Source: Lachnospiraceae bacterium (GTDB lineage Bacteria; Bacillota; Clostridia; Lachnospirales; Lachnospiraceae). From it: a DNA stretch of 64,000 nt. Both the position numbers and the translations under genes were made by a program. Each line of letters starts with the position of its first letter. Positions within the stretch are counted from its first letter, which is position 1. Below the pieces are notes generated by a model. It saw only the letters and a list, made by a program, of their open reading frames with translations. It searched no databases and was not told the DNA's origin. The stretch lies in assembly GCA_017619635.1 (NCBI GenBank), contig JAFZRZ010000036.1, positions 1 to 64,000 on the forward strand, in the 5' to 3' direction. Shown piece after piece: positions 8,540 to 19,024 of this stretch.

Positions 8540-8567
8540 GATAAAAGATAGAGGGGATGTTTATCCG

Positions 8568-9494
8568 ATGACAAAATACGAAAAGCACGGAGCTTTGCAT
8601 GTAAACAGTAAGGGCAAGCTTGTTGATCACAATAATGAAACGGTTGTGCTTCGCGGACTCTCAACACATGGTCTTTCATGGTATCCGCAGTATATTAACA
8701 GAGATTTCTTTGAGTTCATGAGTGAGAAGTGGAAGGTCGATGTTATCAGACTTGCCATGTACACGGCTGAACTTGACGGATACTGTACTGGTGATGAAAA
8801 GAATAAGGAGAAGCTCATAGAGCTCGTAGACAAGGGTGTTAAGTATGCAACAGAACTTGGTCTCTATGTGATCATAGACTGGCATATACTGTTGGATTCA
8901 AATCCTCTTATGCATAAGGATGAGGCTGTTAAGTTCTTTGAACTGATGGCTCAAAAGTATCATGCATACGGTAATGTGTTCTATGAGATATGCAACGAGC
9001 CGAATGTGGACTGTACATGGGCTGATATAAAAGCATACGCAGAAGAGGTGATCCCTGTAATAAGGAAATATGATGAGTATGCGGTAATCCTTTGCGGAAC
9101 TCCCACATGGTCCCAGGATGTTGAGAATGCTGTAGAAGATCCGATAACCATCGATAAGAACCTTATGTATGTATTGCATTTCTATGCTGATACACACAGG
9201 GATAAACTTAGGAATAAGTTCATCTATGCAGCTGACAAGGGACTTCCGTTATTCATTACGGAATTTGGATGCTGTGACGCGAACGGTGATCTTAGCAACA
9301 ACTTTGAGCAGTCTGACATATGGATCGAGCTTGCAGATAAGTATGATGTGAGCTATGTGATGTGGAACATCTCAAACAGGGATGAGACAAGTGCGAGCTT
9401 TGTTCCTGAGTGTGACAAGGTGACTGACTTTGAGGATGCTGATCTTCGTGAAGCCTGCAAATGGTTTGTGAACGTTTTAAAAGAGCATGCTTAA
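8568..9494 (+). CDS. Cytoplasmic GH5 endoglucanase-like glycosidase
   Basis: This encodes 308 residues from ATG 8568, behind GAGGGG. An in-frame TTG at 8538 lies inside the upstream terminator and is unlikely. It is a single TIM-barrel GH5 catalytic domain (subfamily 2-like): VVLRGLSTHGL, IRLAMY, VIIDWHI, the acid/base in CNEPN (Glu144), LHFYA, and the nucleophile in TEFG (Glu232). There is no signal peptide, carbohydrate-binding or anchoring module, so it should act on cello-oligosaccharides already imported into the cell. It is single-domain and slightly shorter than secreted relatives. Confidence 0.9.
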   Translation: MTKYEKHGALHVNSKGKLVDHNNETVVLRGLSTHGLSWYPQYINRDFFEFMSEKWKVDVIRLAMYTAELDGYCTGDEKNKEKLIELVDKGVKYATELGLYVIIDWHILLDSNPLMHKDEAVKFFELMAQKYHAYGNVFYEICNEPNVDCTWADIKAYAEEVIPVIRKYDEYAVILCGTPTWSQDVENAVEDPITIDKNLMYVLHFYADTHRDKLRNKFIYAADKGLPLFITEFGCCDANGDLSNNFEQSDIWIELADKYDVSYVMWNISNRDETSASFVPECDKVTDFEDADLREACKWFVNVLKEHA

Positions 9495-9519
9495 ACATTG
9501 ATTTCTTTTAGAGCAGGAA

Positions 9520-9819
9520 TTGGAAAACACCATGGAATATATTTTAACATCAACGATAGCCTTGGAATTCATTAAGAAGTCCCCTGTGACCGGAAGCTAT
9601 AAAGGCATGAGATACCGCCTGATGAAAGCAGGAGATGAGATAGAGGTCTGTATATGGCCTGAGCCGTATAACTTTATAAAGACTGCGGATGAACTGAAAC
9701 AGTACAGCAGATTTCCTCTTTCTATAGAAGGAAAAGATGCGGCTGTCAGCTGGCTTAACGAACAGGTTGATCAGCAGAGAGCTTTGTGGGATACGGCACT
9801 GAGCACATCATGGGTATGA
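9520..9819 (+). CDS. Conserved-looking hypothetical protein, 99 residues
   Basis: The frame starts at TTG 9520 (AGCAGGA just upstream) or ATG 9532. The protein is soluble, without membrane segments or metal-binding motifs, and reads YILTSTIALEFIKKSP... with a Trp-rich C-terminus. No family is recognised. It follows the GH5 gene by 25 bases and may be co-transcribed with it. It ends at a strong bidirectional terminator shared with the convergent activase gene. Confidence 0.6.
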   Translation: MENTMEYILTSTIALEFIKKSPVTGSYKGMRYRLMKAGDEIEVCIWPEPYNFIKTADELKQYSRFPLSIEGKDAAVSWLNEQVDQQRALWDTALSTSWV

Positions 9820-9836
9820 TATAGTTATTTATATAT

Positions 9837-9873
9837 AGAAGAAGAGCACTTCAAATTGAAGTGCTCTTCTTCT
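9837..9873. terminator. Bidirectional terminator between convergent genes
   Basis: An almost perfect palindrome (18 bp per arm around position 9855), rich in A on the left and T on the right, can terminate both the rightward 9520 gene and the leftward activase. Its last bases overlap the activase stop codon. Confidence 0.9.
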
Positions 9874-12800
9874 ATGCCTGCATCTTCTTAACTGCTGCAG
9901 AGAGCATAAGCTTGATGCGGTTTAACTGATTAACCTCGCTGGCACCCGGATCGTAGTCGATAGCCACGATATTGGCTTCAGGATGAGTACGTCTGAGTTC
10001 CTTTATAACGCCTTTTCCAACGATGTGGTTAGGTAAACATCCAAATGGCTGTGTGCAGACAATATTGGGTGCTCCCGAGTGTATGAGCTCGACCATCTCG
10101 CCTACCAAAAACCATCCTTCACCGGTCTGGTTACCGATAGAAACATAATCCTCGGCATATTTGATGAGTGTTGATATGGGCGGAGCAGGATCAAAGTGTC
10201 TGCTCTTTGCATATGCCTTGTTAACGGGCTTGGTCAAAAGCTCAATAAAGTTGATTCCAAGCTGTGATACGAGAGCGCTTTTCTTACTTGTGAAGAAGTG
10301 CTCATTCTTATATACCTGATCATGGAAGCAGTAGAGCATGAAACCTATAAGCTCGGGAACGACAGCTTCAGCTCCCTCAGCCTCTAAAAGCTCTACAAGA
10401 CGGTTGTTTCCGGCAGGAGAGTATTTTACCAGGATCTCTCCAACGATACCTACTCTGGGTTTCTTTAACTCCTCATTGATCGGTATCTCATCAAACTCTT
10501 TTATGATCTGTTTCATCATCTTATACATCTTTGTGATGCTCAGATGCTTTCCTGAAACAAAATCGATACATTTCTTTACCCATTCTGCGTGTAGTCTGTC
10601 AACACTTCCCGGTTCAAGCTCATAAGGACGCATACGATATACGACCTTCTGGAAGATATCGCCGAATACAGCACTGACAGCTGCTTTTGTAAGGAATTTT
10701 GCGTTGATCTTAAATCCGGGGTTGGATTCTATTCCACCGAGGTTTAACGATATAACAGGGATATATTCAAGATTGGCTTTTCTCAAAGCCCTTCTTATGA
10801 ATCCTATATAGTTTGTTGCTCTGCATCCGCCACCGGTCTGAGTGATGACAAGAGCGGTCTTGTGAAGATCATACTTGCCGGAAAACAGAGCCTCCATGAG
10901 CTGACCTACAACAAGAAGTGAAGGATAGCAGGCATCGTTATTTACATATTTAAGTCCCATATCTATGGAAGCACGGCTGTTGGTATCAAGCACCACGAGA
11001 TTATAACCGCAGCTTGCCATAGCAGGTCCCATGATATCAAAATGTATCGGAGACATCTGCGGAACGATTATGGTATAACCGTCTTTTCGCATCTCTTCGG
11101 TGAACTTCACCTTTTCGATGGAACTTGGACGAACGGTCCTCTGTTTGTTCAAACGCTTTCTTACATCCAAAGCGGAGATAAGAGAACGTATCCTTATCCT
11201 TGCCGCACCCAGGTTGTTGACTTCATCGATCTTAAGACAGGTATAGATCTTATCAGCATTTGACAGGATATCATTTACCTGGTCAGTTGTGACCGCATCG
11301 AGACCGCAGCCAAACGAATTGAGCTGTACAAGATCGATGTTGTCGGTCGTACGCACAAAACTTGCCGCAGCGTAAAGACGTGAATGATACATCCACTGAT
11401 CTGACACGATGAGCGGTCTTTCAGGATTACCCATATGTGATACGCTGTCTTCTGTAAGGACTGCGATATTATAAGAGGTTATCATCTCAGGTATTCCGTG
11501 ATTTATCTCGGGATCAAGATGATAAGGTCTGCCGGCAAGTACGATACCGCGCATACCGGTCTCGTTTAACTGCTTAACGACTTCCTCACCTTTTTTCTGT
11601 ATATCATGATGAGCTTTATCTAGTTCTTTCCATGCATCGTATACGGCATTTGTGACATCAAGTGCAGGAAGCTCAGGGAATTCCTTTACAAGCGCTTTTG
11701 CAACTACATCAGTACTTATAAATGAAAGGAAAGGATTCTTAAATTTAACCTCACCACGTCCAATCTCTTCAACATTGTTTTTGATGTTCTCAGAGTAAGA
11801 TGTTACTATCGGACAGTTGTAGTGGTTGTTAGCATCCTTAAACTCGTTTCTCTCATAGAAAAGAGCAGGATAGAAGATGAAATCAACCTTCTGGTTTATG
11901 AGCCACATGATATGACCGTGAGCAAGCTTTGCCGGGTAACATTCCGACTCTGAAGGTATCGATTCAATACCCAGCTCATATATCTTACGGTTTGATATGG
12001 GTGATAAAACAACCCTGTATCCGAGGTCTGTAAAGAATGTATACCAGAAAGGATAGTTCTCATACATGTTTAATACTCTTGGTATACCGACAGTTCCTCT
12101 TGTTGCTTTTTCTGCGCTTAAAGGCTCATAATCAAAGAATCTGTTAAGTTTATACTCAAACAGATTGGGTATGTTGTTCTTGTTTCTTTCCTTACCAAGA
12201 CCGCGCTCACAGCGGTTTCCTGAGATGTAATGACGTCCTCCCGGGAAGCGGTTGATGGTAAGACGGCAGTTGTTCGTACAGCCCTTACACTTAGACATGC
12301 TTGTCTCAAATGTGAATGCCTCGATAGCTTTTTGATCCAGCATGGTCGTGCGATAGCCTTCCTCAAAACGCTCCCTTGATATAAGGGCGGCACCGAAAGC
12401 ACCCATGATACCTGCTATATCAGGTCTTATGGCTTCACAGTTGGCTGTCTTTTCAAAGCTTCTTAAAACTGCATTGTTATAAAATGTTCCACCCTGTACG
12501 ACGATGTTCTTTCCAAGTTCTGAGGCATCGGAAACCTTTATTACTTTGAACAGGGCGTTCTTTATTACAGAGTAAGCAAGACCTGCAGAGATATCGGCAA
12601 CGGATGCACCTTCCTTCTGGGCCTGCTTAACTTTTGAATTCATGAATACGGTACAACGTGTTCCAAGATCTATCGGATGAGGAGCAAACAGCGCCTCACT
12701 CGCAAAGTCCTGAACGCTGTAATTAAGTGATTCAGCGAAGTTTTCTATGAATGAACCACAGCCTGAAGAACATGCCTCGTTAAGCTGGACACTGTCAACG

Positions 12801-14098
12801 GTCTGGTTCTTTATCTTTATACACTTCATATCCTGACCGCCTATATCGAGGATACAGTCAACATCAGGCTTGAAGAATGCTGCGGCATAGTAGTGAGCGA
12901 CAGTCTCAACCTCACCGTCATCAAGTAAAAATGCCGCTTTCATGAGTGCTTCGCCATAACCTGTAGAGCATGCCCTTACTATATGGGCATCTTTGGGAAG
13001 CACCTTGTATATATCTAGAATTGCGTCAATGGCAGTCTGCAGAGGATTGCCGTTGTTATTGTCATAGAAAGAGTAGAGAAGATCGCCGGATTCACTGACA
13101 ACAGCGATCTTTGTCGTTGTTGAACCGGCATCTATTCCCATAAAGCAGTTGCCTTTGTATGTCGCAAGGTCAGCTTTTTTAACCTGGGCTTTTGCATGAC
13201 GGGCCTCAAACTCATCATATTCTTCTTTGTTTGCAAAAAGAGGCTCCATACGGGCAACCTCAAAGTCCATATGGATACCGCCGCTTAAACGTCCGATCAT
13301 GTCACTCAAAAGACATGAGTTTTCTTCCTTGGCATTTAAAGCAGAACCTATAGCTGCAAAAAGATGAGAGTTATCAACATTTATGATGTGCTCATCATCG
13401 AGTTTTAACGTTCTTATGAATGCTGCTCTGAGTTCGGACAGGAAGTGGAGCGGTCCTCCAAGGAAAGCAACATGACCTCTTATGGGCTTACCGCAGGCAA
13501 GACCTGAGATCGTCTGGTTTACGACAGCCTGGAAGATGGAAGCACTAAGATCCTCTCTTGTTGCACCATCGTTTATAAGAGGCTGGATATCGGTCTTTGC
13601 AAATACACCGCAACGGGCTGCTATGGTATACAGGGAATTGTAATTCTTTGCATACTCATTAAGACCGGTGGCATCTGTCTGTATAAGAGCCGCCATCTGA
13701 TCTATGAAAGAACCTGTACCACCGGCACAGATACCGTTCATACGCTGTTCTATGTTACCGTTTTCGAAATAGATTATCTTTGCATCCTCACCGCCAAGCT
13801 CGATCGCAACATCAGTCTTTGGAGCAAACTCCTGCAAAGAGGTTGATACCGCGATAACTTCCTGTGTGAAGGGTACTTCGAGATGATTAGCGAGAGTAAG
13901 ACCGCCGGAACCTGTGATCATCGGATGAACTGAAAGGTCACCCAGAGAGTCTGATGCCTTTTTCAAAAGATCGGTCAGTGTTTCCTGTATATTTGCGAAA
14001 TGTCTCTCGTAATCAGAGAACAGGATCTTATGTGTTTCATCAAGAATAGCGATCTTGACTGTTGTTGAACCTATATCGATTCCCAGTGTGTACTGCAT
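9872..14098 (-). CDS. Giant acyl-CoA dehydratase activase fusion (two BcrAD ATPase domains, DUF2229, HgdB-like domain)
   Basis: This encodes 1408 residues behind AAAGGA. Two ASKHA ATPase domains of the BadF/BcrA/HgdC type are seen: residues 1-260 ([24 protein letters not shown]) and 315-570 ([24 protein letters not shown]). Each carries the two cysteines that in HgdC hold the shared [4Fe-4S] cluster. A DUF2229 region follows (about 620-860, beginning with a cysteine cluster CKGCTNNC). The C-terminal third (about 1000-1400) resembles the dehydratase subunit HgdB. Classical activases drive electrons into 2-hydroxyacyl-CoA dehydratases using ATP. These long fusions are common in clostridia but their substrate is unknown. 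Confidence 0.9.
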   Translation of the reverse strand: MQYTLGIDIGSTTVKIAILDETHKILFSDYERHFANIQETLTDLLKKASDSLGDLSVHPMITGSGGLTLANHLEVPFTQEVIAVSTSLQEFAPKTDVAIELGGEDAKIIYFENGNIEQRMNGICAGGTGSFIDQMAALIQTDATGLNEYAKNYNSLYTIAARCGVFAKTDIQPLINDGATREDLSASIFQAVVNQTISGLACGKPIRGHVAFLGGPLHFLSELRAAFIRTLKLDDEHIINVDNSHLFAAIGSALNAKEENSCLLSDMIGRLSGGIHMDFEVARMEPLFANKEEYDEFEARHAKAQVKKADLATYKGNCFMGIDAGSTTTKIAVVSESGDLLYSFYDNNNGNPLQTAIDAILDIYKVLPKDAHIVRACSTGYGEALMKAAFLLDDGEVETVAHYYAAAFFKPDVDCILDIGGQDMKCIKIKNQTVDSVQLNEACSSGCGSFIENFAESLNYSVQDFASEALFAPHPIDLGTRCTVFMNSKVKQAQKEGASVADISAGLAYSVIKNALFKVIKVSDASELGKNIVVQGGTFYNNAVLRSFEKTANCEAIRPDIAGIMGAFGAALISRERFEEGYRTTMLDQKAIEAFTFETSMSKCKGCTNNCRLTINRFPGGRHYISGNRCERGLGKERNKNNIPNLFEYKLNRFFDYEPLSAEKATRGTVGIPRVLNMYENYPFWYTFFTDLGYRVVLSPISNRKIYELGIESIPSESECYPAKLAHGHIMWLINQKVDFIFYPALFYERNEFKDANNHYNCPIVTSYSENIKNNVEEIGRGEVKFKNPFLSFISTDVVAKALVKEFPELPALDVTNAVYDAWKELDKAHHDIQKKGEEVVKQLNETGMRGIVLAGRPYHLDPEINHGIPEMITSYNIAVLTEDSVSHMGNPERPLIVSDQWMYHSRLYAAASFVRTTDNIDLVQLNSFGCGLDAVTTDQVNDILSNADKIYTCLKIDEVNNLGAARIRIRSLISALDVRKRLNKQRTVRPSSIEKVKFTEEMRKDGYTIIVPQMSPIHFDIMGPAMASCGYNLVVLDTNSRASIDMGLKYVNNDACYPSLLVVGQLMEALFSGKYDLHKTALVITQTGGGCRATNYIGFIRRALRKANLEYIPVISLNLGGIESNPGFKINAKFLTKAAVSAVFGDIFQKVVYRMRPYELEPGSVDRLHAEWVKKCIDFVSGKHLSITKMYKMMKQIIKEFDEIPINEELKKPRVGIVGEILVKYSPAGNNRLVELLEAEGAEAVVPELIGFMLYCFHDQVYKNEHFFTSKKSALVSQLGINFIELLTKPVNKAYAKSRHFDPAPPISTLIKYAEDYVSIGNQTGEGWFLVGEMVELIHSGAPNIVCTQPFGCLPNHIVGKGVIKELRRTHPEANIVAIDYDPGASEVNQLNRIKLMLSAAVKKMQA

Positions 14099-14320
14099 GA
14101 TAAATCCTTTCGGGAAAACTTCTTCTTATTTATTATATATGAGCATTCAATCCAAACCATTATACATAGATTGAGCCACGCTTTCAACCTCTAACGCGTC
14201 TGCAGGAAAATGTTAATAAAATTTTTATATTTTCTGAAAAAGGAAAAAACACCATAACGCTGAATATAGATATTGTAGGGGCTTAATTTGATCATTGTTT
14301 GGAACTTATGGGGAATAATC

Positions 14321-15325
14321 ATGACGATAAGAGAAGAACTGGAAAACAGAGAAAAAATCACACTCAGTCCGTATGCGACACTAAGCGTGAACACAAAGGG
14401 AAGACAGAGGGAAGAAGAACAGTGTGATATCAGACCGGTCTTTCAGAGAGACCGCGACAGGATACTCCACAGTAAGTCTTTCAGGAGATTAAAGGATAAG
14501 ACACAGGTCTTTTTATCACCCGAAGGTGATCACTACAGAACGAGACTCACGCATACGCTGGAAGTAAGCCAGAATGCAAGGACGATAGCAAAGGCCTTAA
14601 AGTTAAATGAAGACCTTGTTGAAGCAATAGCTCTCGGACATGACCTTGGTCATACACCTTTTGGTCATGCGGGTGAGAGAGCATTAAATGAGATTTGTCC
14701 GCTTGGCTTTGAACATCATCTTCAGAGTTTAAGAACAGTGGATGTTTTGGAAAAGGACGGACAGGGACTTAACCTTACATGGGAAGTCCGTGACGGTATA
14801 CTAAACCATCAGACGAGCGGAAGCCCCGGGACCTTGGAAGGTAAGATAGTAAGACTTTCAGATAAGATAGCATACATACATCACGACATGGATGATGCGA
14901 TAAGGGCAGGGATCCTTACCGAAGCGGATGTGCCAAAGAGCATAAGGGAAGTCATCGGATACACGACAGGTGAGAGACTCGATCATTTCATCCATGATAT
15001 TGTTACTACAAGTTTTGAAAAAGACGACATACTCCAGTCTGAACCTGTGGCTGAGGCCATGAAGCAGTTAAGGGAGTTTATGTTTGAGAATGTATATAAG
15101 AATCCGGAGGCCAAATCCGAGGAAGGAAAGGCGGAGAGGCTCATGGAGACACTGTATACATATTATATGAATCATATAGATCTGCTCCCGTCGGATCTGC
15201 TTACACTTTTAAACAAGGGCGAGGCAAAGGAGCGCATAGTATGTGATTTTGTCGGTGCGATGAGCGACAGATACGCTATCGCAAAATATGATGAACTGTT
15301 TATTCCTAAATCATGGCATATATAG
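14321..15325 (+). CDS. dgt: Deoxyguanosinetriphosphate triphosphohydrolase-like protein
   Basis: This encodes 334 residues from ATG 14321 behind GGGGA. An upstream in-frame start at 14288 lacks a ribosome site. It is an HD-domain hydrolase: FRRLKDKTQVF, the first metal His in HTLEVSQNARTIAKAL, the HD pair in ALGHDLGHTPFGHAGE, and a later Asp in KIAYIHHDMDDA. It cleaves dGTP or other dNTPs to nucleoside and triphosphate, trimming the dNTP pool. It belongs to the shorter clostridial dGTPase-like group. It heads the conserved Gram-positive order dgt-dnaG-rpoD and is about 25 bases before dnaG. Confidence 0.9.
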   Translation: MTIREELENREKITLSPYATLSVNTKGRQREEEQCDIRPVFQRDRDRILHSKSFRRLKDKTQVFLSPEGDHYRTRLTHTLEVSQNARTIAKALKLNEDLVEAIALGHDLGHTPFGHAGERALNEICPLGFEHHLQSLRTVDVLEKDGQGLNLTWEVRDGILNHQTSGSPGTLEGKIVRLSDKIAYIHHDMDDAIRAGILTEADVPKSIREVIGYTTGERLDHFIHDIVTTSFEKDDILQSEPVAEAMKQLREFMFENVYKNPEAKSEEGKAERLMETLYTYYMNHIDLLPSDLLTLLNKGEAKERIVCDFVGAMSDRYAIAKYDELFIPKSWHI

Positions 15326-15350
15326 ATCGTAAGCTTAGAGGAAATCTCGG

Positions 15351-17144
15351 ATGTATTACCCGGAAGAGATAATAGAAGAAGTCAGAAGTAAAAACGATAT
15401 AGTGGATGTCATAGGCGGATATGTCAGGCTTCAGAAAAAAGGTGCCAATCATGTGGGACTGTGTCCTTTTCACAATGAGAAGACAGGATCCTTTACAGTA
15501 TCGGCTTCAAAGCAGATGTTCTACTGCTTCGGATGCGGTGCGGGAGGAAATGTCATCACCTTTATAATGAAGCATGAGAATGCGACATTTTCAGAAGCGC
15601 TCGAAAAACTCGCAGACAGAGTCGGAGTCAAGCTCCCTGAATTTGAGCAGAGTGCGGAGCAGAAAAAACAGGCAAGCGAAAAAGCGATCCTTTTGGAGAT
15701 CAACAAGGAAGCTGCCAGATATTTCTATTACCAATTAAGAGGCAAAGCCGGCGAGCACGGTATGGAATATTTCAAAAAAAGACAGCTTTCGGATGAGACG
15801 ATAAACGGCTTCGGTCTTGGTTTCTCGCTTCCGTTTTCGGATGATCTGTCACAGTATCTTAAGAAAAAAGGCTACAGTGAGGAGATGATCGTTAAGGCGG
15901 GACTCGCATCTGTTGATGAAAAGCGAGGCTTGCATGACAAGTTCTGGAACAGGGTCATCTTCCCGATACAGGATATCAACCACAGAGTCATAGGCTTTGG
16001 CGGACGAGTCATGGGCGAGGGTGAACCAAAGTACTTAAACAGCCCCGAGACACCTGTCTTTGATAAGAGCAGGAACCTGTTTGGACTCAATTTTGCAAGG
16101 TCAAGCAGAAAAGACCACCTGATTCTTTGTGAAGGATATATGGATGTCATCTCAATGCATCAGGCAGGATTCACACAGGCTGTGGCATCGCTTGGAACAG
16201 CTTTCACATCGGGACAGGCAAACCTGATAAAACGTTTCACCGAAAATGTTATACTAAGCTATGACAGTGACGGTGCAGGAACAAAGGCAGCCTTAAGAGC
16301 CATAGGCATCTTAAGAGAAACGGGCATAACCGCAAAGGTTCTCGATCTTAAGCCTTATAAGGATCCGGATGAGTTCATTAAAAATCTTGGAAACGAGGCT
16401 TTTGAGGAAAGAATAGAGAATGCCAAAAACAGTTTCTTTTTTGAGATAGATGTTCTTGAGAGGGATTTTGATCTTAAAGATCCCGAAGAAAAGACAAAGT
16501 TCCACAGAGAGATAGCAAAGAAGATATGTTCTTTTTCTGAAGAGGTTGAACGTAACAACTACATCGAGGCAGTCTGTGACAGATATATGATATCAACGGA
16601 TGCCATGAAAAAGATGGTCATCAGTTACGCTGCGGCGGGAGTTATGGGATACACTCCTACAGTCATAAAATCGGGAGTAAAGAAAGCAGATCCCGATGAG
16701 GGAAGAAAGAGAGCACAAAGACTTCTTATCACATGGATAAGTGAGGAAAAGGATCTTCTTTCAAAGATATCAAAGTATATAGATGCCGGTGACTTTACCA
16801 CCGATCTTTATAAAAAGATAGCATCAAGACTGTTTGAGGAGATAGAAAACGACGGCGATCTCGAACCTGCATCCCTAATATCTATGTTTGAGGATGAGGA
16901 GGAACAGAAAGAAGTCGCAAGTCTCTTTAACACGAGGCTGACTGATCTTAACGGACAGCCGCTTGAGATAGATTCTGTAAGGGATAAAGAGAGGGCACTT
17001 TACGATATCCTCATAAATGTGAAGACAGGAAGTCTTGAATATTACACAAAACGATTGGGAAGTGAACCTGATGCGATTAAAAGAGTCATGGACGGTAAGA
17101 AACTTCTCGAAGATCTTAAAAAGAATAAAATAAAACTTGGATAG
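15351..17144 (+). CDS. dnaG: DNA primase
   Basis: This encodes 597 residues behind AGAGGAAA. The N-terminal CHC2 zinc finger has Cys38, His41, Cys59 and Cys62 (CPFH...CFGC). A catalytic core with LYLNSPETP-like and LGTAF segments follows, then the Toprim domain (about 250-340; LCEGYMDV, then SYDSDGAG for the metal-binding Asp residues) and a helical C-terminal region for helicase contact. It lays RNA primers on the lagging strand. It is followed by rpoD after 10 bases, the classic macromolecular-synthesis operon. Confidence 0.97.
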   Translation: MYYPEEIIEEVRSKNDIVDVIGGYVRLQKKGANHVGLCPFHNEKTGSFTVSASKQMFYCFGCGAGGNVITFIMKHENATFSEALEKLADRVGVKLPEFEQSAEQKKQASEKAILLEINKEAARYFYYQLRGKAGEHGMEYFKKRQLSDETINGFGLGFSLPFSDDLSQYLKKKGYSEEMIVKAGLASVDEKRGLHDKFWNRVIFPIQDINHRVIGFGGRVMGEGEPKYLNSPETPVFDKSRNLFGLNFARSSRKDHLILCEGYMDVISMHQAGFTQAVASLGTAFTSGQANLIKRFTENVILSYDSDGAGTKAALRAIGILRETGITAKVLDLKPYKDPDEFIKNLGNEAFEERIENAKNSFFFEIDVLERDFDLKDPEEKTKFHREIAKKICSFSEEVERNNYIEAVCDRYMISTDAMKKMVISYAAAGVMGYTPTVIKSGVKKADPDEGRKRAQRLLITWISEEKDLLSKISKYIDAGDFTTDLYKKIASRLFEEIENDGDLEPASLISMFEDEEEQKEVASLFNTRLTDLNGQPLEIDSVRDKERALYDILINVKTGSLEYYTKRLGSEPDAIKRVMDGKKLLEDLKKNKIKLG

Positions 17145-17154
17145 GAGAATTTAA

Positions 17155-18294
17155 ATGGACGAAGCATTACAACCAAAATTTGAAGAGAAGTTAAGAGGAC
17201 TTCTCGAATCGGCAAAAAAGCGTGAGAATGTGGTCGAATACAATGAAGTACTTGATACATTCGCTGAGTTTTCTCTTGATGAGGATCAGCTTGAAAAAGT
17301 ATTCGAGACACTCGATAACGCAGGTGTCGATATCATGAAGATCGATCCCATTGAGGATGAGCTTCAGGTGGATGATATTGATATCATCGATGATGAGGAG
17401 ATCATCCTTACAGAGGAAGATGAGATCGATATGGAGAATATCGACCTTTCCGTTCCGGACGGTGTGAGTATCGAAGATCCCGTTCGTATGTACTTAAAGG
17501 AGATCGGTAAGGTACCGCTTCTTTCTGCTGAAGAAGAGATCGAGCTTGCTCTTCGTATGGAAGACGGCGACGAGGAAGCAAAGAAAAAACTTGCAGAGGC
17601 AAACCTAAGACTCGTTGTATCGATCGCAAAGAGATATGTGGGAAGAGGAATGCTTTTCCTTGATCTTATCCAGGAAGGTAACCTTGGTCTTATAAAGGCA
17701 GTTGAGAAGTTCGATTACCGTAAGGGATTCAAGTTCTCAACATATGCTACATGGTGGATAAGACAGGCTATCACAAGAGCTATCGCAGATCAGGCAAGAA
17801 CGATACGTATACCCGTTCATATGGTTGAGACGATAAACAAACTCATCCGTGTTTCAAGACAGTTATTGCAGGAGCTTGGTCGTGAACCTACCCCTGAAGA
17901 GATCGCTGAAGAGATGAACATGCCTGTAGAACGTGTAAGAGAGATACTTAAGATAAGCCAGGAGCCTGTTTCATTGGAGACTCCCATCGGTGAAGAGGAA
18001 GACAGCCATCTTGGTGATTTCATCCCTGATGACAACATTCCCGTACCTGCCGATGCTGCAGCATTCACGCTTCTTAAGGAACAGCTGCTCGAGGTACTCG
18101 GAACACTTACCGACAGAGAGCAGAAGGTATTGAGACTTAGATTTGGTCTTGATGACGGAAGAGCACGCACCCTTGAAGAGGTCGGCAAGGAATTCAATGT
18201 CACAAGAGAAAGAATCAGACAGATCGAAGCAAAGGCTTTAAGAAAGCTTCGTCATCCGTCAAGATCAAGAAAGCTTAAGGATTATCTGGATTGA
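17155..18294 (+). CDS. rpoD: Primary sigma factor, sigma-A
   Basis: This encodes 379 residues (B. subtilis SigA is 371) behind GGAGAA. An acidic region 1.1 fills about 1-95. Region 1.2 begins [17 protein letters not shown]. Region 2 contains the -10 recognition helix [15 protein letters not shown]. Region 3 follows, and region 4 ends with the -35 reader [20 protein letters not shown]. It directs RNA polymerase to TTGACA/TATAAT promoters, matching those found in this window. Its stop codon overlaps the trmK start (TGATG). Confidence 0.98.
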   Translation: MDEALQPKFEEKLRGLLESAKKRENVVEYNEVLDTFAEFSLDEDQLEKVFETLDNAGVDIMKIDPIEDELQVDDIDIIDDEEIILTEEDEIDMENIDLSVPDGVSIEDPVRMYLKEIGKVPLLSAEEEIELALRMEDGDEEAKKKLAEANLRLVVSIAKRYVGRGMLFLDLIQEGNLGLIKAVEKFDYRKGFKFSTYATWWIRQAITRAIADQARTIRIPVHMVETINKLIRVSRQLLQELGREPTPEEIAEEMNMPVERVREILKISQEPVSLETPIGEEEDSHLGDFIPDDNIPVPADAAAFTLLKEQLLEVLGTLTDREQKVLRLRFGLDDGRARTLEEVGKEFNVTRERIRQIEAKALRKLRHPSRSRKLKDYLD

Positions 18295-19019
18295 TGGTAC
18301 CTATCAGTTTAAGGATGAGAAAGATCGCGGATATGTCATCTGCACTTCCTGTGGCAGACATAGGCTGTGATCATGGATTTGTAAGTATATATCTGGTCCT
18401 TGAAAAAGGAGTATCCAGAGCTATAGCTATGGATATCAACGAAGGACCTCTGATGAGAGCAAGAGAACATATCCGTGAATATGATCTTACAGACCGTATA
18501 GATGTGAGAAGATCTGACGGTGCAAAGGCCTTAAAACAAGGTGAGGTCGAAACTGCGATCATAGCCGGTATGGGCGGCAGACTTACCATAAAGATCATTG
18601 AGGATTCATTTGATAAATTCTCTAAGATGGAGAGCCTGGTATTAAGCCCGCATTCCGAGGTCGATCAGGTAAGAAAGTATTTATTTGAGAACGGATTTGT
18701 GATCCTTGATGAGGACATGGTCTATGATGAGGAAAAGTATTACACGATCATAAAGTGTTCTTATCGGAAGGATATAAACGATGCTGGTTTAAAAGATTAT
18801 CCGTATGGGGAAAGCGGATTTATCTTTGGACCAAGACTAATAGAAAAGAAACATCCGATACTTAGGGAATATCTGGAATACAGACTTGATAAATACAGAC
18901 AGATAAAAGAAAACATTATAAAGAAGGGTTATGCAAAAAACACTTCCTCTGCAAACAGACTGACACAGATCGAAAATGAGATAAAAAGGATAGAGGAACT
19001 TATAACAGATTGGAGGTAG
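18294..19019 (+). CDS. trmK: tRNA (adenine-22-N1)-methyltransferase
   Basis: The start taken is ATG 18294, overlapping the rpoD stop by one base; a TTG at 18291 is the alternative. It has 241 residues. It is a class I SAM methyltransferase of the TrmK/YqfN group: VADIGCDHGFVSIYL (SAM loop), AMDINEGPL (acidic ribose-binding loop), AGMGG, and the ending LSPHSEVDQVR typical of the family. The C-terminal third is a charged coiled coil (about 190-241) thought to contact tRNA. It methylates N1 of A22 in tRNA. The position right after rpoD is conserved in Firmicutes. Confidence 0.93.
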   Translation: MVPISLRMRKIADMSSALPVADIGCDHGFVSIYLVLEKGVSRAIAMDINEGPLMRAREHIREYDLTDRIDVRRSDGAKALKQGEVETAIIAGMGGRLTIKIIEDSFDKFSKMESLVLSPHSEVDQVRKYLFENGFVILDEDMVYDEEKYYTIIKCSYRKDINDAGLKDYPYGESGFIFGPRLIEKKHPILREYLEYRLDKYRQIKENIIKKGYAKNTSSANRLTQIENEIKRIEELITDWR

Positions 19020-19024
19020 CCGGT

